DNA of 64,000 nt from Symsagittifera roscoffensis (taxonomy: Eukaryota > Xenacoelomorpha > Acoela > Convolutidae), in NCBI RefSeq assembly GCF_963678635.1, contig NC_087070.1, positions 24,043,419 to 24,107,418 on the forward strand, read 5' to 3'. The translations under genes and the position numbers were made by a program. The notes beneath the pieces were generated by a model, which was not told the DNA's origin, did no database searches, and was given only the letters and a program-made list of their open reading frames with translations. Positions 19,190-31,999 of the stretch are shown piece by piece (the first letter of the stretch is position 1; each line of letters starts with the position of its first letter).

Positions 19190-20830
19190 TTGTATTCTTT
19201 TATTTGAGCGTCTAAAAGTATTTTATTAATTGACGTAGACAAAAATTCAAAAAACCTAGATACGCTTGCTTGTTTGTTTACTCATATGTGTTTTGCGCAT
19301 GTATTGTAGATTTCTTTTAGTAGAGAAAAAAGAAATCCAAGAAAGTTGAACCCTGCGTATAATATATCCAATCTTTCTAAGATGTACTAGAGCCATTCTA
19401 GACAGGCAAGAAATTCGTTTTTCAAATTAAGGAAACTAAAAATATTTATGGTTGTTTCTTGTATCTTGTGGTCTGGTCATGTATCTTATGGTCTGTTTTT
19501 TTCGCCATTTAAAAAAATGTAGTCTTTTGTGGCTTTAAAACATGCTCTGTAGTCTTGTGCGTAAATGTCTAAAAAGCCTGCAGTTTCTGTAAGTTTGCTT
19601 AAGTTTTGGTCCATTTTTGTGAGTAATTCTTGAAATTGTTGTGTACGGGTGTGTTGAATGTCCGATTTAGAGTCTATGCCAATCGATTGTAAATCGATGT
19701 TAGGACTGCGGGCAATAGCTCTAATACTTGCTGGTGGAATCTTTTTTAATGGCTGCATAAGTGTAGGGTATGGTGTGAGAAGGTAGTATTTATCTTCGTC
19801 AGGATTTAACTGTACAACATTTTGGCTGTTTTTTGAACCACATGAGACTGTTGCATCCCAAACAAGGCTCTTCGTGAAGGTGTATCAACAAAATGTACTT
19901 TATTTTTATAGAATATTGGGATTCTTTTGAAGCATCATTATCTTCAAAAACCTATAAGGGTGATACTTTTTGGTACAAGTGTAATACCATAGTATGTTTA
20001 CTTCGTATTCAAGGAAATTTGATCTATTTCCTGTAATAAATATCTTGCACAATGGCTTTTTAGTACTGCTAGTGCAAGTGATTGTAGAATTTGTGTTCTT
20101 TCAAGTTCGGATAATTGATTTAGTGTTTCAAGTTCTGTTAAAGACATTTCTTGAAAAATTCTACTTCCTGTGTAGTTTAGTTTCATGTCTAGGTGAATTT
20201 CATAATGAATTGCGCCAAAATAAGTGTTGTTCATAAAGAGAGTTCTTAAGAACGTGTACTGTCTTTGTCTTGTGGTTTTATTTTTCCACCAGTGTTTCCT
20301 GTGTTTTTAGGGAGGTGTACGAATAGGGATGTATGAATTTTCGTCGCTGGTTGTGTCATGCGTTGCGTGTGGAATGGTGATTAGTTTTCCTGTAGTCATA
20401 TCGAAACTTTGTTCGTATTCGACAAGAACTTCTGAATATTGTGTTTTATAAAAAGGTTTGTTGTATTTACATGCAAGTTCCGTTTCTGGATAAATTTGGA
20501 AACGTATCAATTTATTTTCCATATTATTAAAGTTTCCTAATTTATAATTATTGTGTCTAAATTTTTCAGGGTTTACGTCTTCATAAGGGATTGTTTCAAT
20601 AAAAGAGTTTTGGCGAATTTTTATGATTCTAGCGTGTATTTTCGCTACTTGAATTGTGGTACGTGTGTCCTCGGGAAACCAAACAATTGTTGCTTGGATT
20701 CGTGTAGTGGGATCGCAATATCTTTGGTCATTCTTGCAAGGGAGTCAGATTTCGTGATAAAATAGGGTGCCATCTTTTAAATCTCGTGTTAATTGTACTT
20801 TTTCGAGTTGTATGTTCCAATAAAAAAAAA
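19190..20830 (-). pseudogene. Envelope-like region of the retroelement
   Basis: Reading right to left, a Cys-containing segment (around 20,720-20,650, one TGA) continues through aromatic and charged sequence (20,522-20,307) and a helical Leu/Glu-rich block (20,234-19,998). A heptad-like segment follows (19,758-19,486), then a hydrophobic stretch (about 19,370-19,300) that could be a membrane anchor. Position after pol, clustered Cys, a coiled-coil-like segment and a terminal hydrophobic segment together suggest a membrane glycoprotein. The sequence matches nothing I can name, and it has several stops and frame changes. Confidence 0.4.
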
Positions 20831-21202
20831 TCTTTTTTCTTGGTATCCTTTGGTTTTAGTGTCTGCTTTACAATTTGAAGGATTGTTTATTCCGATTTGT
20901 GGTATCCAATTTTTATCATGGAGAAGTTAATCTTCCATGTGCGCCATGGAATGGAAATTTGTCGTCTAGTTTTATATGACCTTGGTATCTTTCAAGTTCG
21001 GCTTGATGCGCAGAATCTGGGAAAACTGAAAATTTACCAATTTTCTGTTTGTGCCTTTGTTTGATGTAATTTTTAATCGGCGAAGTTCGTTTTTACAATA
21101 ATCGATGCTGGGATGTAATAGTCTTTCAATATTACTTTGGCGGAAAATTTCATGATCTAGTCTATTCTTATTTCCGTTTGAGACTTGAGAACAATGTACT
21201 GT

Positions 21203-21660
21203 CTTTTCGGAAAATGTCGCTGTGAATTTATATCCTGTTAAGGTTGTAGCTCGGGCTTTTGAGTGAAGAGTAGCTATTATGTCCGTTGTTTCTATAGCTC
21301 GTAGTTCGGATTCGCATTGAGTGACTTGGTTTATTGCATATTTGTGTAGTGTTTTTCGTTACTTTTCTTCACAGTCATAGTGTGTGAATAGTAAATCCTG
21401 GGGTCCTGTTCGGGTGAAGGGTTGTTATGATCGGGTTCTAAAAAGTTAAGATTGGGAAGGGTTTGGAAAATTAGTAGCTTTAGAATATACTTGTTTATGA
21501 TAGTCCTGAGTATGCATTATAAAAAGTTATAGATCCAATTTTCTTTTTTGTGTATCTATAGTATTTATAGATGCTTTCTGTGGTTATAAAGGGGGAGGGT
21601 GAAATTTGGGCTGTTATATTTGGGGGATCGATGGTTAATTAAATTTTTTAGTGTTACTGT
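21203..21660. repeat. Internal repeat R1, right copy
   Basis: Counterpart of 14,570-15,044. On minus it includes the end of the Ser/Pro-rich ORF chain and the start of the envelope-like region. Confidence 0.8.
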
Positions 21661-22431
21661 GGTTTCAATTTTTAGTGTCAAGCTATCCTGTGTAAGTTTT
21701 TGTATGTTATGTTCTTGTATATCTCTTTGGATATCGTGTCGGTATTGTAATATATTCAGTGCCCAGTTGTGTAATCTGTTACTTTCCTGATGTTGACCAA
21801 ATAATGGGGAGGGAGTTATACAAAATTGTTCCAATCTAATCGTAGGGGTATGTTGTTTACTGAATGTTCTCGGTATCTAGCGTCGAGATTTGTAGGAAAA
21901 CTTGAAGGAAATGGTTTTGGTGAGATTTGACTTAAGGAAGGGGTTGAGGGAAGTGAAAGTGTTTCTGGAAGTGACAAACTTATGTCAGATGAGACGTTTA
22001 TCGAGTCGTTCACTAAATTAGGTTCACTTTGAGTGAAGACTTGTGTCATCCAATATGGGAGATGTTCTGTAGTAGCTGGGGGATTAAAAGGGTTTTCTCG
22101 AATTTGTTCAGATGTAGGGGTTGAAGCTATGTAATCAGATGGGATGTTTGAGGTGTTTTGTTGTGATGCGGTTGAGGGAAAACTTTCAATTGTACTACTG
22201 AAAAGGTCTATAGGATTTGCTATTGGTGACTGAGGTATATTGAATTGAAATGGGGGTTTGCAAATTTCTATTTCGTCTTGGATGTATATTTCGAGCATGT
22301 TTTTGTTTTTGACTTAGGTGTCTTGCTCTATTAGGATCTTGTTGGAGAGGGGGGTATCTGTTATATACTGGTTCGCTTTGTGGTTCGCTCAGATGTGCTT
22401 GGCGAATTACTGGTTCTAGTGGTTCGGACAA
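21565..22431 (-). pseudogene. Ser/Pro/Gln-rich ORF chain of the retroelement
   Basis: Three overlapping minus frames (22,431-22,195, 22,298-21,816 and 21,834-21,565) together look like one polypeptide broken by shifts. It has a basic Arg/Gln/Pro start, a long Ser/Pro/Thr-rich low-complexity centre and a helical end with ILQYRHDIQRDIQEHNIQ. No family recognised. Its position after integrase would suit an accessory protein or the N-terminus of an envelope precursor. The end lies inside repeat R1. Confidence 0.45.
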
Positions 22432-22676
22432 TCGTGCGTGTCTTTCTTCAAATGTATATGGGTTGTCTTGAAAAGAGATGCGCGTTGATGATTGGGGGTT
22501 ATTTGTCTGAGTATTTGTTGGCGTTGTTGGAGGTTCTTGGGATGTTGTTAGTGGGGACTGGTAGGGGATTTGTTGATAAGCACTTTTGGAAAACTTTCAA
22601 AATTATTTTTCTACGAAGAAATTTTATATTTTTTGTAATATTCTTCGATGAAAAGAATGAAAAGTTTCGTTGCTAA

Positions 22677-24389
22677 TGCAAAAGTTATTAAAGCTATTTT
22701 TATACATTTGCATATTGTCATTTTGAGGATGTTAAAAATTTGCGAAATTTTATAAAAAGAAGAAAAACATCTGTTCTACTGAACAGATGTTGCAACATTT
22801 AGATAGTTTTTGAAATAACGTACCTGAGGAGGTCGTCAAGGATTTTTGCAAAAGTATTGTAGATTTGGCCTAGAAAATAGAAAATGATGAAAAAATTGCC
22901 AAAAACTATAAGGGAGAGGATGAATATTTCTAGGGTATCCGCTATTAGAATTATACAGAGTTTGAAAAAATTCTTTAATATGGTTGTTTGTTTGTGAAAG
23001 AAGCAGTTGAAAAATTGGTTCGTTCGACGGAATTAATTTTTTATATTTTGAGGCTCATTTCGAATGTGGTCGAAATATTTGTTGGTTTTTTGACAAGTGG
23101 GTTGGGTTTCAGCTATTTTTTGTGAGGAGAAGTTTAGAGGGCTATTAAGAGCTTCCTATTTTTGTTTTTACTTATTGGATGAATTGGGGTATCTAAGAGT
23201 TATTCGTACTTCAGGCTAATTGATCATATGTAAATTGTTCTTTAAGATATTTTAATAATTTCACTTGAGGTAATTTTGAGGTGTAAGTTGGGACAATTTT
23301 GTTTATCTTCGTTCTACTTGATAGAGGAGGGTTGTAATGTTGAGATTTTGTTTAATTCAGTTGTCAATTTTAAGCGGGTTGCTTATTTTTGACCTGGAGG
23401 TCTTTTAATTTATATAGTTAGAGATACGCTTGAAGGTGATTATTTTGTCGGCTAAAAAAGTCGTGTCAAAAATAAGGTGATGATTCGGAAAGGTTCTGAT
23501 TGGCTGAAACCGAACTAGTTTGTTCAAGTGCTTTTCAGCATGAATTTTGAGCAAATGTATCGGTCTTGTAAAATATCTACTGAAAGTTGAAAATGTTAAA
23601 TAATTTTGAAATGGTTTCTGAAATTCAACTTTTTAAAACATTTTAGATTGTGGAAGGAATGTTTTACAGTCTTTTCGTGGCTGATTTCGAAGTCGCAATG
23701 ATTGTCTATGTTGAGATTTTTTTTTGATCATGTAGACTTTTTTTTCTATTTTCCGATTTTTTTTCTGTTTGAGATATATTTTTCTTATCTAAATTCGAAA
23801 CGTATGTTTGTTAAATTCTTTTTTTTATTTTTTGCTCTAATGGTTTTTGGTTATAAATTATATCAGTGTTTTGGTTTTGTTTGTAATCGGAGTTATTGTG
23901 AACAATTTTTAGTCCTGTAATGGAGTATAATTGAATCAGCTCGCGAAGAGCGGTAAAATTTTGGATAGTACGGTAAAAAATTGTTCCCGTGTTGAACAAT
24001 TTTTTTTGCTTAGTCTATAAGTGTGTATGTTACATCAGTGGGTTTAACAATTCTTTGATATGGTCCTTTTCGGAGTGATTGTAAATTTTTAAAAATTTCT
24101 CTTTGTGTTGTAAAACTTAGATATAAAATGTATATTCCGATTTTTAAGTTTGTAGCTGGTGGGAATCGAGAATTTAGTTGTGATTTAATATTTTGTCTTT
24201 TTAATACATTTTTGTTACTTTTTGATAAAATTCATTGTGTTTTTTATCTCTAATTAAAATCCATTCGGTGTGTGTGCCGGAAGCTATTTTTAAAACTTGT
24301 GGATCATGAAAGTGATCTTCATCGTGGGTATGTAGTGGTAAATTATAAGATATTTATTCTTTTATGAGTTGACAAAAACCTTGTGTTTT
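22677..24389 (-). other. Retroelement segment after integrase, frames lost
   Basis: Between the integrase core and the Ser/Pro-rich ORF there are about 1.7 kb with only a 62-codon fragment (23,999-23,811), perhaps integrase tail. The rest is T-rich on plus, with scattered hydrophobic codons but no recognisable domain. Confidence 0.4.
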
Positions 24390-25220
24390 TTTAAAAGAAC
24401 TTGCTGTGAACATTTTTGGTTTTCTTAGTTTCGACTGAAACCATCTTATAGGGTGACAGTCCTAAAAGTGTTGCGATTGGTGAATTATAAGATAAGGGGA
24501 ATAGTTTTACATCTTTTAACCATTCAGTATATTGTGTGTCATTTCCGTTAATGATATATCTGAGGTTTTGTGTAAAAAACGGTTCATGCATTCGACTAGT
24601 CCATTAGTTCAAAGTGCATGGAATGTACGTGGATTGTGTTTAATTTTATATAAGTGTGATAATTTCGTTGTTTATGAATTCAGTGCCATTGTTTGTAAGA
24701 AGGATTTCGGGTAATCCGAAATTCGCTACCCAATGTTCATAAAGTGTTCCATATGCATGATAAGCATTATAATGGGGTACTGGGTTAAGTGCTACGTAGT
24801 GTGTAAATGCGTCGATTTTGACCATTATATATGAGTTTCCTTCTGAGGATGGTGATATTGGTCCTTTTGTTACGAATGAATTTCTGTGACTGAAGTTAGG
24901 AAATCTTGTTTTTCTGCAATTTGGTTTGATTTGGGTATGGTTTGTTTAATTGGAATGTAATGCAATCATTGCATAATACTTCAATCCAAATTGGTACTAT
25001 TGGAAAGTATAAGTTTTGAATGAAATTGGAGTATGTTTTTTTCTGATCCTGAGTCTCCTTTAGTGTTTAATGAATGGGAAGTATGAAAAGCTATAAGTAT
25101 CATACTTAAAGGTAGGTAGGGTACTTTGAGATCAATTGTTTGGTATTCTAGAATATCTGTATTTTCGTTGATAGAGGTAAGATTAAATTTTCTGAAATAC
25201 CTAAGAAGGGTTTCCAATAT
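24390..25220 (-). pseudogene. Integrase (DDE), one catalytic Asp replaced
   Basis: The core begins with MVKIDAFTHYV, where the first catalytic Asp (24,811-24,813) is intact. It continues to FGLPEILLTNNGTEF, where the second Asp position is Asn (codon 24,691-24,693). The Glu is kept in NGLVE near 24,600. The last part (24,591-24,391) ends in LFPLSYNSPIATLLGLSPY, the usual end of the integrase core. The stretch 25,217-24,981 covers the N-terminal region, with the HHCC finger degraded. Integrase would join element cDNA to host DNA; this copy could not. Confidence 0.75.
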
Positions 25221-25779
25221 CTAGAATTGTGAAATCGGCTTTAATTGGTTTAGTTTTATATTTGTGCCAATGGTCTAATAATTGGGTCAAGGCTTTGATA
25301 TTTTTGTGATAATTCTAATGTTAATTTTTCTGTGTTTTGGAGGAAAATGAATCCAATTTCAATTTTTCTAGAGGTATTTTATCTAGAGGGTCATAGAAGT
25401 TAAATACTTGATTTATTGTATTTTTGAGTCATTGTTTGTTGGGCCTGATAAATTGGTTTTATCAGTTAGGTTCTCTTTTTCTTTTAAACGAAATAGATCT
25501 GTCTTGGACTATTTTTGTTTGATTGGTTTTTGTTTTGTATTGTTTTTAATCCATCATGAATATGGTATTAATTAGATATTCCTAGTAGATCTACTTCGTA
25601 GTGATTGTTTTGACAATCGAAATATAGTTGGAAGTTTTGCAGGTAGTTAATTTGTGATCGATCTATGTCAGTTTTTTTTTGTGCAAATTTGCATTGTAAC
25701 CTGGGTGATATTTAATCTTTTGCAAGAAAAAACTTAATATTTTGGTGTTACTTAGACTGTTGTTTTCTTGTTAATAAAT

Positions 25780-26900
25780 CAGGTGGTGTATTTCTACCAA
25801 GAGTATCGGGTAGTGCAAGGTTTTTTCCTGCTTCCAAACTATGTGTATGGGAGTTTCATTGAAATTAGTTGAATTCTATAAACTCTATGGTTTTGGTTTG
25901 ATTTCTGTGTAAAAAGGAAAATTATGGGTTTATGATCTGTAATTAAAACTGTTGGATGTTTTCATCCAAGTATTAAAAATTCATATTCTGTGAGTGTATA
26001 TATTGTGCATTCTTTCATACGAGTAGACAGGCTAAGTTCAGCTTCTGTAAATAGTCTTGATTTTGCTGAACTGAGGTTCATTTAATTGTTCCGTTATGGG
26101 GTTGTAATAACGCTGCTTCGATGCCATAGTTAGAGGCGTCACACATAGCATAAAATGACTGATCGGGATCTGGGATTCTTTTTGAAATTTGTTCAGTGAG
26201 AGAAAATTTGATTTCTTCAAATCGTCTTTGGTGTTCTGTTGTCCATTCAAAATTATTGTTGTCTAAAGATCTTATAGAATGATCTTGAATATAACTGCAT
26301 TTTAAATACGTTTTTACTTAAGAAGTTCAACATTCCGAGAAATTCTTGTATTTTCTTTTTATTGAAAGGGGGTTAAAACTTTTGGATTGCATCTATTTTA
26401 ATGGAGTGTTTCTTTTTATGATATGGCCCAGAAATTTTTCACGTGTTAGAAAAAATGTGAATTATAGAATTATCTGATGATTTTTTTCTAAGACAATGAA
26501 CATTTCGTCTTTTGTTGGTGATTGCATAAAAACATCGTCTGAATATGTGGTTGTATTTTTATTAAGTATGAGTGGTCGGAAAAATTGACTCATGAATGCT
26601 GAGAATGCTGCTGGTACTATGGAGATTCCATAGTATAGTCTATTGAACTCATATTGTTGATTTCAAATAACGAACAGTGGTAATCGTCGTAATTGTTCAT
26701 ATAATGGCATTTGATTATATGCGCTGTTCATGTGTGCTGTTGTGAAGTAATTACCGTTGATTTTTTTGTCAATTATTTGAATTGGCTCAATAGGCCAATT
26801 ACTTTTAGATTCATCAATGAGTGAATTGATGTATCTCGCATCTAGAACTATTTTCAAAAATTCTCCTTTCGCTGAAATGATAACGGGGTTTATAAATGTG
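25780..26900 (-). pseudogene. pol: Reverse transcriptase and RNase H, inactivated
   Basis: The RT fingers/palm are recognisable in 26,857-26,663 (VLDARYINSLIDES, then WPIEPIQ). The palm motif normally TADMNSAYNQ reads TAHMNSAYNQ, so the first catalytic Asp is His (codon 26,732-26,734). The second motif YSDD (26,531-26,545) is intact. Downstream, RNase H is seen as EYEFLILG, then a TGA (25,962-25,964), then TDHKPIIFLFTQ. Several other stops and shifts interrupt the stretch. The sequence style belongs to Ty3/gypsy-type RTs; the exact clade cannot be assigned by eye. Confidence 0.75.
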
Positions 26901-27516
26901 TTGTCTTTTGGCTATTCTTCTTTATTTACTGGGGAAATCGTTTCAAATTGTTCTTGTATATGCAGTAATCGATTAGTTTTGTCTTGCATGTGAATTGGAA
27001 CTTTACTTGCTCGTTGTTTTTTGAAAACTGCATCAGGTTTTAGAGGTAAATGTAGTGGTGAATTTAAATTTCCAACGCTAAATTTAGATGTTGCGTAAAC
27101 TTTTGGCTATTTCAATAGTAAATTGGCTAATTGTTCAAATTTTTTTTGTGTTATTTGAGAGTGTTGAAAATTGAACATTGTTAAGAAGTTTTGTTGTTGT
27201 TCTGTGTATTTTGATATTTGTAATAGTGCTTTAAAGTAAGGTGTTTTTGTGAAATCATCTGTGTTTCGTTTTTCATTGCTTTTTATATTATTTATCGATA
27301 ACTCTTTGTCAAGAAATGTTGGTTGACATATATCTAGTAGTTGTTAAATATTATTTACTCTATACGCCACTTTCTTCGTGGGAGAAGTTGTTGCATTAGC
27401 TTCACAATAACCTAGGAGTCCTAGAGGTAGGTTTATTTTATATTGAGAATTGTTAAATACATGTAAAGAAATTATGTCTATGTTTGAATTTTTCCTAGAC
27501 ATAATAGATGAAATTG

Positions 27517-28110
27517 TTACTCAACAAATTTATGAATTGGTTTGAATTCAAGATCAGACATATAGAGATGTTGTATATTTTGTTCTTTACCGTTTTGGTC
27601 AATTTTTCTGTTTGAGAAGTTGTATACATAACCTGCTAGTGGTTTCAGTTGTTTCAGTTTCTGGTTGTATATGGGGTAGAATTTGGAGAATAATGGTGGT
27701 TGTTTATTTATTCTTTGGAAAAAAGTTAGTGCTCTGTTTTTCAGTCTTGTATGTTTATCTTTTTTATGGATTCTGCTGTTTAAAAATTTTTTAGTTGGTA
27801 TATATTTAGTAATAAATGGAATTCCAATAATTTTACGTTTTATATCTGTGATATGGAAGGTTCGTTTAAATGGTTTGCTCAAGAGTTTAATCTGTTCCAT
27901 TGTTCGAGCTGGAACAAAGAAGAGTTGGATTTTTTCCATGGTTTGTTAAGGTTGATCCTTGTTTCGTTGCTAGCCGGCTTGTTGTTTTGAAGGGTTTTCA
28001 TTTTGGATGTAAAATTTTTATTTCATTCGAAGTGGGGATGTTAATGATGTTTGATTCCGCTCCGGAATCTATTGAAAAACCAATTTCAAGGTCTGGTGCT
28101 TGAAGTTCTT
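27517..28110 (-). pseudogene. Aspartic protease and linker
   Basis: At about 28,090-28,040 the frame reads FSIDSGAESNIINIP, the active-site DSGA motif of retroviral-type proteases, which act as dimers to process Gag-Pol. A TGA follows about 17 codons after the motif. A 140-codon ORF (27,939-27,517) then continues as the C-terminal protease/linker segment rich in Lys, Phe and Ile. The Asp itself is intact. Confidence 0.65.
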
Positions 28111-28443
28111 TGTTTTTTTGGAATTTCTAATAGAAGTGGGATTGTCCAATATTTTCTTTAGGTAATTGCGTTTCTTTTGGTATATTTTGGTAAACGTGAT
28201 TTGTGCCTGAACTTACTGTAGGTTTTTTTTGTTATTTCCTCTACTTTTTTTTCTACTGTCTTGTTTTTGCTTATAGGTCTTTTATAGTAATTTAAGAGGA
28301 AGTAATCAAGGTTTTGATAGACATAGAAATATATTGGTTGTTCGTATATAATTGGTTTTAGTCAATTTCAACATGTATCATGTTAATTGGAGTTGCGTTG
28401 TCTGTTTCGTTTTCACTGTCTGTGGATTCGAGATTTATGGGAT

Positions 28444-31400
28444 TTAATTGCGATTCTGTGCTTTCTGTATTATCAATACCAGGGGGTTTGGTTGAGTTTC
28501 TCCAGTTGTTTGTACTTGATTGATTTGCCTTTGATGTTTAGGTGTACTACTTCGAATGTTGTTGTGAATTTTGATAACGTGTGTTATCCCTATGTAGTGA
28601 TTGAGAGTAGTTTCTCTGTCTGTTGTGATAATTTGAATTTCTGTTTTGTGAACTGTCGCGTGATCTATTTTGATAGTTATTATATTTTGATCTTTGATAG
28701 TTCGATCTGTTGTTAGAATAACCGCGCGATCTATTATTTTGAAACTTATATTTTCTACCAATTGAATAGTTTCTGTTGGAGTAATTTCTATTTCTATCAT
28801 TTTAAGGATTCCTGGATCAATCATGAGAATAGTTTCTATTTTGAGAATTTGAATGGGAACTGGTATCAAATGAATAAGTGGTTCTGTTAGATCTGAGTAT
28901 TTTGAACCTGAGAATATTGATCTTGAGTATTATTTCGATATTGATTATTTGACTGTTTGACCGACTACATCTGTTTTATGAGAAATTTCGTGAATTTCTT
29001 TGGTTTGTAGATCGTCCTCGATAGTATGAATTGTTAGATGATTGTTGTCTAGAGTAATTTGAGTTATTTGGGAGTGGTTTTCTTGAAATATTACGATTAT
29101 GAATGTTTTTGTGTCTTATTTTGATTATCTTGTTGTTTTTGTCTGCCTTCGGCAATGCTGTGTCTTTATCTTCGACAATAATTGCACCATTTTTTGAATG
29201 ATGGTGTACCTTTAAAAATTTGGGTTTTTCTCGTAGTTGTTTCCAATTTCATTGATTTTTTCAGATAATTCTGTATCGGAGTCATGAATATGATTTCTTT
29301 GCGAATTAGTGGTTTGGATGTTGTTGAAATCTTGTAGCTTTAGGTTTTCTGTTTCTTCTAATTTCATAGTGACTTCTGATTGTTCTAGTTTATCCACAAG
29401 TTTCCTATAGTCTAAATCTGGTTCTCGGATGTGATGCTCTCTTTTTTATTGCTATTTTTTGTAATTGAGGTGTTAGATTCATCATTAAGATTACTGTCAT
29501 CTTTGTAATTTTATAATCATGGGTGTGGAGTGAATAGGCCTTTCGGACTAATTTTTCAATTCTTACTGCAAGTTGTTTAATTGTTTCATTGGGTAGTCTA
29601 CGAGTTTTAATGCATAAATTTCTTTGATGTGATTTGTTGCTTTCAGAATCAAACATTTTTGAAAATTCTTGTGTGAATCTTTTGCAATCTGATTTTATTT
29701 CTATAGGTAGAACTGAAAATTTTTTTTGGGCTGCGCCGTCGAGTGTGGTTTGGATTCAGGCTGTGCGTCTATGTATCCAACTTTGATGAAGCGGCGTATT
29801 TACTGGTTCAGGTGCTATGTTTCAAACTAAACTTGCTGTGACTGCATTTAGATAACCTTCTACAGAGTATTGAGGATCTGTGCTTGTTAATACCATTAGT
29901 GGCTTATTCGACGATATTGATGATCTACCCATTGGGTATGGATTCATAGTCATTTGTACTGATTCTGCGGCATTTAGTATTTGAGAAAAGTTTGGATGTT
30001 GACTTTTTCTTATTACATGTTGTTGTAAAAAATACGGCAAGGGAATATCTTTATGCAATTGAGTTGGTTGGTAAGATTGTGCATTGACTTGATTTTGTGG
30101 TTAAAAAATAATTTGTTATGTTGCTGGATTATTTCTAGGTTGTAGTATTTGATCATCTCATGTATTTGGTTCGAAATTATCTGGTTGATCAATGCTGTAA
30201 GAGCGAGGTTTTTGGATTGAATAGAATCGTTGATGATTTCGGTTATATTGTTCCTCATCATCTGATAGAAAATACTTATCTGTATATTAAGGGATTGATT
30301 TCTAGTATAGTATCTACTTGTATTATTTTTGTTTTGTTGAAAGAATGGGTGATTTTCACTTCGATCTGTTGAAGATCGTGGTTGGTCATTAAAATTTACT
30401 GAGTTGGAATTTGATTGTGGTATCTATTTATTTTGTGAATACTACTAGGTCTGAGTATTCAAATTAGAAGCTTTTGTTGTTTTTGCTCTATTTACACAGT
30501 TATAGTTATCTTCTGCAAAATTGTTTCTATGTGATGTTTTTATTTATTTGACGTTTTTGTTCCTGGTCGAAATGTTTGGTAATCCATTTTTGAGTATTTT
30601 TGAGCAACAGAGGGTTTTACTGTGGATTGTGTAACTGTTTTATGTAATGTTGGGTTTTTTGGTTTTGTAGTTGTAAAATTGGGTTGGATAGGTGAAATGC
30701 TTTGTTGTGCTGTTAATGTTATTGTTTCAACTATTTCTTCACTTACGAAAAGTGATGGAGTTTGGATATCTTGTTGTGTGAGATTTCAAGTTCCGTTTAA
30801 GTTATCTTGATTTTTGAAGTCAGAGTTTAAACTACTTTTTCCTGTGCTTTCAGGGAAGAATGAATTATAGTTTAAAGATGTTGAGTCAATTGTAAGTGGG
30901 TATACTTTAAATAATCTTTCTGAATAGAGATTGTGCGAATTGCTTGGCTTGATTTATGTGTTGGTAAATTAATAAATGATTCATGCAACCATTCAGGGTC
31001 CCAAACATAATCTGTTTGTTCTGCTAATACATTTTTATCATCTTTGTTTTGTGGTCTAAAACTTTTTCTTGCTAGTGCTATAAGATCAATAATATGAAGA
31101 AAAAATCGATTATGAACCAAGCTAAGGTTTTTTAGATTGTGTTAAACATTTTGTGTTATGTCATTACTATTTAGATTTTCACGAATTGCATTTAAAAAAT
31201 TAGAAAATACAACTCTTGTCGTACGGTTGTATGTCATGATGTTTGAGTTGGTGAATCGCCTTGAGGTTTTTTCAATTCTAGCATAGATAAATGGCTATAG
31301 ATAAGTGAAAACACATCGTTTGTGAATATTGTATTTGCTCTTTGTGAGTTTTGGTGTTGTATATTTTTCATGTATCCTGTTAAAACTGTTGAAATTTCAA

Positions 31401-31941
31401 AATCTACGTCATCAGTTTGAATTAGATATTTGTTATGAAATGAGTTTGATGAACTAATTTTTATTGTGTATGTTCCATTTTGTGATGTAATACTACGTAT
31501 GCCTTTGAGATAGTGGTCAGGAAGTTGCCTTTTTATTTTGACATCGGGTAATTTTTTTGTGCATGGGCATCTCTTTTTTCGAATAAATTTACGAATAAAC
31601 TCTGGCAAAATTGTACCTGTCCTCGAGCTTCAGTTTTTTGATGTATCAAAAATGGGAGTATGGAATTTTCTTCTAGGCTTTCTTCATTTCGAATCATTTT
31701 TGTGTTTTATAATTGTTAACGTGTAAACTTCAATGTGTCTTGTTGGTTGATTCCAATTTTATAGACGTATTGATTTGTTTTTTAGGACTTTTTTTATTCT
31801 GCTTTTTCCTTTTATTGATGCTGGTGACGTAGTTTCTGAGTCAGAAAAATATATCAGATTGTCAATTTGATGATTTTTATTTATTGAGTCTTTTAAATTG
31901 TAGAGTTCTTGGATTGCGCTTGTTTCTGATTCTGAGGCCAA
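28444..31941 (-). pseudogene. gag: gag-like region
   Basis: Starting at an ATG at 31,941, broken frames run through an acidic N-terminus (31,941-31,759), a basic Cys/Lys segment (31,608-31,234) and a Trp-containing block (31,120-30,872). Around 30,058-29,822 there is a STDPQYSVEGYLNAVTA motif, and around 29,656-29,405 a LPNETIKQLAVRIEKLV motif. Both are typical of the capsid halves of gypsy-type Gag proteins. The end (about 28,870-28,444) encodes, in one frame, an Arg/Asn/Ser/Tyr-rich stretch that would bind RNA. I see no intact CCHC knuckle. The region is split by many stops and shifts. Confidence 0.6.
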
Positions 31942-31999
31942 GTTTCATCGTTTTAAAAAGCGTTTTCTAATTATTTGTTTCTGTTTACTTATGATTTTC

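Noticed and set aside
28444-28869. 141-codon Ile/Thr-rich ORF as a separate protein
   Set aside because: Another frame of the same minus-strand stretch gives the Arg/Asn/Ser-rich sequence expected for a nucleocapsid tail. The Ile/Thr frame is its shadow.
18640-30810. Plus-strand ORFs inside the retroelement (for example 22,380-22,676, 28,387-28,716, 30,160-30,372)
   Set aside because: They are antisense to recognisable gag, pol and other frames and have Phe/Cys/Val-rich shadow composition.
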